Assembly: GCF_044466355.1 (NCBI RefSeq) | Contig: NZ_JBITMQ010000012.1 | Coordinates: 1-64,000 of the forward strand | Direction of reading: 5' to 3' | DNA length: 64,000 nt | Source of the DNA: Actinophytocola sp044466355 | Lineage (GTDB): Bacteria > Actinomycetota > Actinomycetes > Mycobacteriales > Pseudonocardiaceae | In this document: in pieces, positions 34,352 through 42,700 of the stretch | How the letters are laid out: each line of letters opens with the position of its first letter | Position numbering within the stretch: position 1 is the first letter of the stretch | Translations under genes and position numbers: made by a program | Notes under the pieces: generated by a model | The model's database searches: none | Told to the model about the DNA's origin: nothing | The model's input: only the letters and a program-made list of their open reading frames with translations

Positions 34352-34645
34352 ATGATCGGCGGAGACAGCCGCTACTCGGTCAGGGTGAACGAGGCCTTCG
34401 AACAGGGCAGGAGGCAGGGGGAGTACGCGAACCAACTCCGGGACGCCACCGATGCCGGGTTCCAGGACGTGATGTACATGCGCGAGTACTTCGGCGACGG
34501 TTACGACGAGGCACTGATGGGTGCCGAGCACAACAAGAAGCTGGGCAACAGCCAGGCTGACGGCCATGACATGCACAAGCTCGCCCACAACGACGCCGGG
34601 CACATCGCGGTCGATGTCGTGTCCTACTGCAAGCGTCTGTTCTGA
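34352..34645 (+). CDS. small protein, probable partner of the WXG100-like protein
   Basis: A protein of 97 residues, 11 bases after the preceding gene, with GAGGTAG upstream. The chain is polar and helical, with an acidic Tyr-rich middle (YMREYFGDGYDEALMG) and a His/Asp-rich end (GHDMHKLAHNDAGH). I recognise no family. Co-transcription with the WXG100-like gene and termination by a strong hairpin suggest a two-gene unit. Confidence 0.55.
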   Translation: MIGGDSRYSVRVNEAFEQGRRQGEYANQLRDATDAGFQDVMYMREYFGDGYDEALMGAEHNKKLGNSQADGHDMHKLAHNDAGHIAVDVVSYCKRLF

Positions 34646-34656
34646 CGGGTCCGACC

Positions 34657-34696
34657 GCGGGCGCCGGCACTGGGAACAGTGCCGGCGCCCGCTTTT
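34657..34696. terminator. perfect 16-bp stem terminator with T-run
   Basis: GCGGGCGCCGGCACTG (34657-34672) pairs fully with CAGTGCCGGCGCCCGC (34677-34692) around GGAA, then TTTT. It ends the WXG100-like pair and may serve the convergent mycosin gene too. Confidence 0.9.
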
Positions 34697-34700
34697 GTTC

Positions 34701-35972
34701 CTACCGCGCCCGGTTCTCGTCCACCAGGAACATCTGCTCCGGTGGTTCGACGACGGCGGGCCGGTCCGGCAGCGGTGCGGCCACCGCGGGCCGCCAGCGC
34801 CGCCGCCGGCCACGTGGGACGGTCGCTCCCGTGAGCACGGCCAGCGCGATCCCGCCCAGGATCGCGACCGCCGCCCACGTCGCGACGGTGCCCGCACGGT
34901 CGTGCCAGGCGGCGTCGGCCAGTGCCTCCTCGTCCGGCGGCACCGGGACGTACGCGGGCAACGCGGCCGGTGCCGACAGGTCGAGCCCGTCGGTCACCGC
35001 GCGGTACGGGTTGACGACCCCCGCGCCGTAGGCGCGGCCGTCCCCCCGAGCCGGGCTCGCCGTCGCGACCAGCCGCCGTATCACCTCTGGCGCGGTCAGG
35101 TCCGGCCAGGCGGACCGCACGAGCGCGGCCGTGGCGGACACGAACGGCGCGGCGTAGCTGGTGCCGTTGAGATAGGCGTGGCCCGCGACCCTCGTGGCCG
35201 TCAGCACGCCGGCGCCCGGCGCGACCAGGTCGACGTACGGGCCGATCTGCGAGGTGGACGTGCGCGCCCCGTCGATGTCGATCCCGCCGACACCGAGCAC
35301 GCCGTCGTACGCGGCCGGGAACGACGGCAGCTCGCCCGCGTCCTGCTGCTGGCCGTTGCCGACCGCCGCCACCACGACCACGTCCCTGGCCACCGCGTAC
35401 CCGACCGCGGCGCGGATCCCGGGGAAGTCCGCGTAACCCGCGACCGACAGGTTGATCACCCGGGCGCCTGCGTCCACCGCGTACCGGATCCCGTCGGCCA
35501 GCGCGACGAGGTCGATGCGCAGCGACTGGCCGTTCTCGGCGACGTCCTGCGCGGTGATCCGCACCGGCAGGATCGTCACGTCCGGCGCGATGCCGTGGAA
35601 ACCGATGCCCGCCACCGGGTCCGCGGCGATGATGCCCGCCGCCCCGGTGCCGTGCGACACGCAGTCGAAGTTGCCCCGCATGGCCTTCGCGTCGACGAAG
35701 TTCCTGCCCGCCAGCACCTTTCCCCGTCGCCGCAGCTGCGGGTGGTCGGCGTCCACACCGGAGTCGACGACCGCGACCGTCACACCCGCGCCGCGGCTGT
35801 GCGGCCACACCTCGCGTGGCGCAAGCAGTTGCTGCGCCCACGGCTGTGCGGTCACCGCGGGCCGGGCGGGATCGGGGTCCTGGCAGGCGTCCGCCGGTGG
35901 TGCCGCGTGTGCCGGTGCGGCGCCGAGCGTGAGCGACGCCAGTGTGGTCAGCAGAGCCGCGTATCGCTTCAC
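34701..35972 (-). CDS. mycP: mycosin (MycP-like subtilase of type VII secretion)
   Basis: A protein of 423 residues from GTG 35972 (VKRYAALLTT), giving a good signal peptide ending near APAHA-AP; ATG 35996 is an alternative. Subtilisin triad: Asp in VAVVDSGVDADHP, His in CVSHGTGAAGI, and Ser in LNGTSYAAPFVSA. PLxQ-like N-terminal Cys (DACQDPDP) and a C-terminal membrane helix (residues ~365-390) with a short basic tail match MycP. Mycosins sit outside the membrane, cap the secretion pore and cut exported substrates. It is transcribed alone, convergent with the WXG100-like pair. Confidence 0.93.
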   Translation of the reverse strand: MKRYAALLTTLASLTLGAAPAHAAPPADACQDPDPARPAVTAQPWAQQLLAPREVWPHSRGAGVTVAVVDSGVDADHPQLRRRGKVLAGRNFVDAKAMRGNFDCVSHGTGAAGIIAADPVAGIGFHGIAPDVTILPVRITAQDVAENGQSLRIDLVALADGIRYAVDAGARVINLSVAGYADFPGIRAAVGYAVARDVVVVAAVGNGQQQDAGELPSFPAAYDGVLGVGGIDIDGARTSTSQIGPYVDLVAPGAGVLTATRVAGHAYLNGTSYAAPFVSATAALVRSAWPDLTAPEVIRRLVATASPARGDGRAYGAGVVNPYRAVTDGLDLSAPAALPAYVPVPPDEEALADAAWHDRAGTVATWAAVAILGGIALAVLTGATVPRGRRRRWRPAVAAPLPDRPAVVEPPEQMFLVDENRAR

Positions 35973-36067
35973 ACAGGAGATCCTGCGGCGGCACATCCGC
36001 GCGGTGGCGTCGTGGCCGCATGCGGCCAGGGCCTCGGCGGCCCTTCTGTACCACCAATACTGGCGAC

Positions 36068-36418
36068 ATGGACGAGCGGGGCATCATCGCCGGGTACGAA
36101 CAGCTCGCCGAGGACGTCCGGGTACTGCAACGCGTGATCGCCGAGACCAGGGAGACGGCCGACTCCGCGGACGGGCTGGTGGCCGCGACCGTCGACGGAC
36201 ACGGCCGGCTCGTCGAGCTGTGGCTGGATCCGCGGGTCTACCGGACACCGGACTCGGTGTCCCTCGCGACCACGATCGCCGACACCGTGCGCGCGGCGGT
36301 CCGGCAGGCGGACGAGCGGGTGTTCGCCGCCGCGAGGAAGTTCCTGCCGGAGAACGCGACCGCGGAGACCGCCGACCTGACGCTCGACCCGTTCCTGCAC
36401 CAACTCGACCGGAGGTAG
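36068..36418 (+). CDS. YbaB/EbfC-like protein
   Basis: A protein of 116 residues from ATG 36068. The chain has a long first helix (YEQLAEDVRVLQRVIAETRE) and then the strands VAATVDGHGRLVELWLDPRVY, matching the YbaB fold. YbaB-like proteins in actinobacterial type VII loci are frequent and may act as small chaperones rather than DNA-binding proteins. The next gene starts 2 bases later, forming an operon with the giant toxin-like gene. Confidence 0.75.
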   Translation: MDERGIIAGYEQLAEDVRVLQRVIAETRETADSADGLVAATVDGHGRLVELWLDPRVYRTPDSVSLATTIADTVRAAVRQADERVFAAARKFLPENATAETADLTLDPFLHQLDRR

Positions 36419-36420
36419 TC

Positions 36421-36771
36421 GTGGGAGGCTTCGACAGCAACGGCGACGGTGTCGTCGACATGCACATCGACGCGACGGCGCAGGCGCTCGGCGGGCTGCG
36501 CGCGCACGGCGACACCTTCGAGGCGGCGCGCCTCAACGCGGTCAAGGACATCGACGACTGCTCCGCCAAGCTGGGCAAGGGCGGCGATCTGAGCGACACC
36601 TTCATGGCCTCCTACCGACCGTGGCGCGCGGGCGCGGCGGGACAGCCCGGGCTGGACGTCGCCATCGCGGACCTCAAGGGCATGATCGACGAGGCGGCGG
36701 GCAACGGCGACCTGCAGGTGGCCGCCTACCGGGCCGCCGAACAGGAGTCCGCCGCCGGGTTCCGGTCCTGA
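36421..36771 (+). CDS. small type VII partner protein with a DxNxDG loop
   Basis: A protein of 116 residues from GTG 36421, preceded by GGAGG. FDSNGDGVVDMHID near the start looks like a Ca-binding DxNxDG loop. The rest is helical with a Trp near the middle (SYRPWRAGAAGQPGLD) and an acidic helical end. It lies between the YbaB-like gene and the giant toxin-like gene (4 bases apart), so it is probably the dedicated carrier or partner of that protein, in the manner of WXG100 proteins. Confidence 0.6.
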   Translation: MGGFDSNGDGVVDMHIDATAQALGGLRAHGDTFEAARLNAVKDIDDCSAKLGKGGDLSDTFMASYRPWRAGAAGQPGLDVAIADLKGMIDEAAGNGDLQVAAYRAAEQESAAGFRS

Positions 36772-36775
36772 GCCG

Positions 36776-39700
36776 ATGGGCTTCGACGTCGGTGGCTGGG
36801 CCGGACGGCTGTTCGACGACGTCTGTGACTTCTTCAGCAGCGACGACATGTGGCCACCGGACGAACCGGCGGACGCCCGCGCCTGTGGTGACGCGTGGGG
36901 CAGGGCCGGGGACGCGCTGCAGACCGTGGCCGACGGCATCGTCCAGTCGGCGAAGGACATCTTCCTGGCGTGGTCGGACAGTGTGGGCTACCAGTTCCAC
37001 GTGAGCCTGCTCGCCTTCGGCAACGGCATCGGTGGCCTGGCAGGCAACTGCCGGGAACTGAAGGACTTCTGTTACCGCTACGCCGAGCAGATCGAACAGC
37101 AGCGATGGGCCGTCCGCCTGGAGATGATCATCAACGCGGCGTCGTACGCGCTCATCTTCACCGGCGCCGGTTCGATGGCCGGTGCGCTGGCGGGGGCGTT
37201 CGCCCGCAAGGTCGGCGCGCAGGTGATGGGGATGCTGGCGAAGAGAGCGGCCTCCCTCGGGATCAGCGCGGGGACCCGGTCCGCCGTGAAGACCGTCGCG
37301 CTGAAGGGCGCCGCCGTCGCCAAGCCGGTCGTGAACTTCGGCAAGGACGTCGTGGAGGAGGGCGTCGAAGAGGGCGTCATCTCCTACGGTTCCCAGAAGC
37401 TGGCGACCGGTGAGGTCGACTCCACGCAACTGAAGACCGACGTGCTCGCCGGGGTCATCGGCGGCGGGCTCGCGCACGTGCCGGGAAAGGTGGTCAACAG
37501 GGTCGCGCCGACGTTGACGGGCGACGTCAGCAAGCACGTCCGTGCGGCGGTCGGGGGTGGCGTGCTGAACGCGGGCACGTCACCGGTGGCGGGCGTCATG
37601 GCCCACGACATCGTCGAAGGCAACGGCATCAGCACCGACCTGGGCGTGTACGGCAGGTCGATCCTGGAGAACGGCGACGACGCCTTCCGGAGCGGTGTGT
37701 TGCGGGCCAACGGGAACGTGCTGGCCGGGCAGGTGGGCAGCCTCCCGCACATGCCCGCGAACGCCGACGTGCAGATGGGGCTGCTGGACCGGTTCGGCCC
37801 GGACGGCCCGCCGCCGAACCCGCCGCCCAACCCGCCGTCCGCGGCGGCGCCGGACGCGACCGTGTCGGCCGGTTCCTCGGGAGCGGCCGACAGCGGTCTG
37901 ACCGGCGACGGTGCGAGCGGGACGTCGGGACTGCAGGGCACATCGGGCAGCCTGGGTGCGGTCGGTGCGGGAAACCCCGGGACGACCGGGACCACCTCGG
38001 GCGGCGACGGGTCGGCGCGTGCGAGTGCCCCCGGCAGGGCCACGGCGCCCGGTGGGGGCCACGACGCCGGTCCGGCCAGGAGTTCGTCCACACTGGACGC
38101 ACCGGCCTCCGAAGTGGACACGGAGACCACCGACCCGGCCGGAACCGCCGGGAACGACAGTGCCGGTGAACAGGCGGACGGCACGAACGGTCAACCGGGG
38201 ACCGGTGAGCGGTCTGCCGAGCACACCGGGGACACCACCGGCCAGCAGACCACCCAGCACCAGGACTCCGAACAACAGCGACAGGGCGAGCAACAGGGCC
38301 AGCGGCACACGACTCTCGCAGCCGACGCCGAGTCGACGGGCCCCGCACAGTCGTCCGACACCGGCGGTCAGACCGATGCCGCCGCCGGTGTGGCGTCACC
38401 TCCGCCCGCGACGACCCAGACAGGTCATGCGACGCACCATGCCCGCGGGCGGAAGGGTGGGACGGACACCTCGGCCGCCGGGGAACCCCCGGCGACGACC
38501 GAGGCTGCCGAGGACGTCACGCCGGAACCCGGGACACGTCCGCGAGACGGCGGGCCCGTCGAGATCACGGCGTCGGCGTGGCAGGGGATGCCACCACAGG
38601 TCCGGGACGCGGTCACGGAACTGTTCGCGCGCCAGGAGACCTCGCAGGTGGTGCGGAACACCGTGGCCCGGCTGGTGGGCACGCCGGTGGCGGACACCAC
38701 CAAGCTGGAGATCATGGCGATGGCGAACAGCCGTCCGGACGCCGTGCTGAACGCGCTGACCGACATCGCCGAGCGGGCCCCCGGCGCCGTCGACGGGGCC
38801 ATGGAGATGGCCAGGAGGAACCGCGCCTCCGCCAACGACGGCATCCGGCGGCTCCGGAACGCCGTCCTGCGCGGGAACGGGACCGCACCGGCGACCCAGG
38901 CCGACGAGGAGTCGTCGGCGCCGACCGAGGCCGCGCCAGTCGCCACCGCTGGGCGGCCGGGCACCCCGGGGTTCGGCGCCGCTCCCGACGGCATCGCGCC
39001 GGACGTGTGGCGGAGCCTGTCGCAGGACGTGCGGGACGCGATCCACACGCTCCTCGCCAACCCACCCGCTCTGACCCACGAGCAGATGGGGGTGTTGAAG
39101 GAGCAGGTGGCCAGGCTCGCGGGGCTGAACGTGCCGAACGAGGTCAAGCTGGAGGTGGTGCGGTACGCGGACCGGTTCCAGCCCGCCGACGGACTGCGGT
39201 CGCTGATCAACCTGGCCGAGAAGGGGCACGGCTCACTCGCCTACGCGACCGCCATCGAACTCGCCAGAAGGCACCCCAGGCGCGCCAACTCGCTGGCCCG
39301 CCGGATCTGGGAGGCGTTCGACCGGCCAGGAGCCACGGCGCTGAACAGCCTTCTCGCGAAACTCGGGCGGCCGTCGCCGGCACCCCCGGAAGGCGACGAG
39401 ACGCCGGACGACGCCCGCGAGGAGACCGAAACCACCGCTTCCGGCTCGGGACCGGACGGGTCCGCTCCCGACGAGACGGAGGCGTCGGCAGGGGCCGGCG
39501 GCCCGGAAACGACGGCGGAGCAGGACGCGGGCGGCGCGACCACGCCTTCCGCACGCGCCGACGTCCCGGCGCCGGACCGGACCACGCTCGACGGCATCGC
39601 GAACGGGCTCGCGAGCGCGGCGGACCAGGCGGCACACACCTTCCACGTCAGGCCGTTCCAGGACGGCCCTGTCGCCGACGAGGCGGCGAAACCCGTCTAC

Positions 39701-42700
39701 ACGGCGCTCGTGGCCGCGCGCCAGGCGAGCCGGGCCCGCCGGGAGGCGCAGCGGGACGGTGCCATCGACGCCATCGTCGAGAAGCTGCGGACCGCCGAGC
39801 GGGCCGCGTGGGACGACTACCGCACCATCCGGGACAACGCGGCGGACCGGGTGGTGAACGCGCTGTTCCACGGGGCTCTCAACCGTGCGCACGACACGCT
39901 GCTCGGGGACCTCGCGACGGACCACCGGCTGCGCGCGTCCGGCACCGGTGTCGTGCTGGAACACCGGTCACCCGACGGCGCGTGGCACCTGGTCCACACG
40001 TTCCCGGCGGAGGTGCGGCCCATCGGGATCGGCTCGGACATCTGGTACGGCCTGCCCGGCCCGGTCCGCGCCGAGATCGGCGACGTGCGGACGCGCCTGG
40101 GGCCCGACGCCCTCCGCGTGCTGGCCGAACTCGCCGTGCGAGTGCCGGGCAGCACGGCGTTCAGGGTGGCGCTCGAACTCGCCAGGCACGTGAACACGAC
40201 CGGTCTGGTGGTCGAGTTCGCCGCACTGGCGGCGGACGACCCCGCGGCGCTCGACGCCCGCCTCGCCGAGGTCGGGGTGCGGTCGTTCCGCGCCACCGCG
40301 CGGCCCGAACCGGCGGGCACGCCACCCAGGGGGATCTCCGCGGCGAACTGGTCCGCGCTGTCGCAGGACGCCCGTGACGCGGTCAGCGACGTGTTCGCCG
40401 GAACACCGACCGGGCAGGTCCGCGGGGCGATCTACCAGGTCGTCAAGTCGAGGGACCTGACCGCCGACGTGAAGGCGGACATCCTCGCGCGGGCACGTGA
40501 CCTGCCCGCCGACGTCATGAACACCGTCCGCGAGATCGCCGAGGACGCCCCCGGTTCCGTCGCGAGCGAAACCGCCATCGAGGTCGCGCGGACCGACCCG
40601 GCCGACTCCCACGGCCACATCGGACAGATCAAGGCGCTCCTTCCCGGGCCCGCCAAGGAACTGCGGGAGTACCTCGACGAGCACGGGTTGTCGCCTGCCG
40701 AGACCGTCGTCGGGCTGCCGCCGGTGGACGACGTCGCCGCGGTGCTCGTCGCCCGGGGGCGGGCCGACACCGCCGGCACGATCGGGACACTGCCCCGGAA
40801 GCTGAGCCGCGACCTGATCGCGGGATACCTGGCGAACATCGCCGCGTCGGTGACCGGTACCGAGATCGCCGCGGCGGACCTCGCCGAGCGGCTCGCGGCG
40901 ATGACCACGACGCAGCTGGACACGTTCTGCGTCCAGGTCGCCAGGGTCGCCGCCCGACCCACATTGACGACCGCGGCCAAGGGCAACCCGGCCGACCCGA
41001 TCACTCCGGCGCGGGCGGGCGCGACCCCCGCAGGCCGGACCCTCGTCCAGGAGGCCGGCGTCGTGCACCGCAAGCTGGAACAGCTTGCCGGGCACGACGT
41101 CGACGTCTCCGAGGCCAGGAAGACGCTCGACGGGGTCATGAGCAACGTCGACCTCCACCTGTGGGGGAACGACGGCGTGATGTCGGAGCACGCCCTGAGC
41201 AGAAGCGCGAAGACGTTGCTGGGCCTGTTCTCCGAGGCCGACGCGGCGCTCGCGCTCATCGAGATGCCGCAGCACCTGCGCGACGAGCTGGGCCTCACGG
41301 ATCTCGACGTCACCGGTGTGCGCGTGGGCAAGGACCCGGACGCCGACATCGCGGCGACCCTCCCGGACGGCCGCGAGGTCCGGATCGAGGTCAAGGACTA
41401 CCACGCGTTCTCGGTGGGGGACGACCAGTACCAGGGCATCTCCGGCCAGTTCGGCGACCACCGCGCGGCCATGCCGGCCGACGGCGTGCTCATCGTCCTG
41501 CTGACGAACGACGAGATGACGGTCGCGGAGCGGGAACGGGTGCGCCGCCAGACCGTGTTCCCCCGCCCCGGCGACCGCCACGTGGTCGCGGACGCACTCG
41601 TCGCCGACGGCGCGGACATGGTGCTGCGCTACGACGGCTTCGACACGTTCAGCGCGCTGTCCGGGGAGATCCCGCCCGCACCGAACAAGAACGACGACGG
41701 CGACCCGCCGAATGACCCGCCACCGCCGACCGGTCCGCCCGAGGAGGGCCCGCCTCCGGGTGATGCCGGACCCGATCCCGCGGATGGGAACGCGGATGGG
41801 AACGCGGACGACCGTCCCGCCGGTGAGATCGCCGCGCCCGAGGCGATGCCGCTGCTGTCCAGGGTCTTCCTCCCCGAGCGGCACTCGGCGCGGCTCCGCG
41901 GGATCGGGCAGGCCGTGTTGCGGGGCGCCGACCGGATCGCCGGGATGCGGGCCGTCACCCCGCTGCCCGGCGACAGCGGGGCATACCGGATCCACTACGG
42001 CGAGGGGCAGCACGACAACTTCGTTGCGACCGTCGAGGTCGCCGACCTCGGCGACACGGTGGCGGCGCGGCACACCACGGACTTCCGGGGTGACGTCCGG
42101 ATCGTCGTGTCCAGCCGGGCCAGGCCCACCGCGGTGCCGCTGCTGGTCGCCGCGGCGCTCGCGGAAGCCGAGGCGGACCGGGCCGGCGACGGCCTCGCGA
42201 CCGACGACGTCCTCGTCCGGGGCAAGACGAGCGGCGATCCGCTGTTGAGCGTGCGCGACAGGATGAACGCCGCCCAGCTGCTGGCCTGCGACCACCTGCT
42301 GCGGCAGGACCCGTTGCTGCGCCCGGTCCGGGCACAGCTCAGGGCCCTCGTCACGGAGATGGGGCTCGACCCGGACCAGAAGGGCAAGTCCGCCGACGTG
42401 GACGTGTTGCCCACGCGGGTGCGGACGGTGGTGGAACGGCACACCGTCGCGATCGACGGGCAGCTGCGCGTCAGGAGCTACCTGTTCAAGGCCCTCCTGT
42501 CCGAAGTGCCCGTCGCCGCGCTCATGATCGGACTCGCGTTCACCACGGCGTTGGTGCCCGGCGCGGTGGCGCTGACCGTGGTGTCGGCGTCGGTGGCGCG
42601 CGCCCTGGCGCACGCGTTGTTCGACCGGTGGGTGGCCATGCGTGAGGACCTGGCGACCGACGACTACTTCGGCGAGCGTCATGAGCAGCTCACGGCCGAC

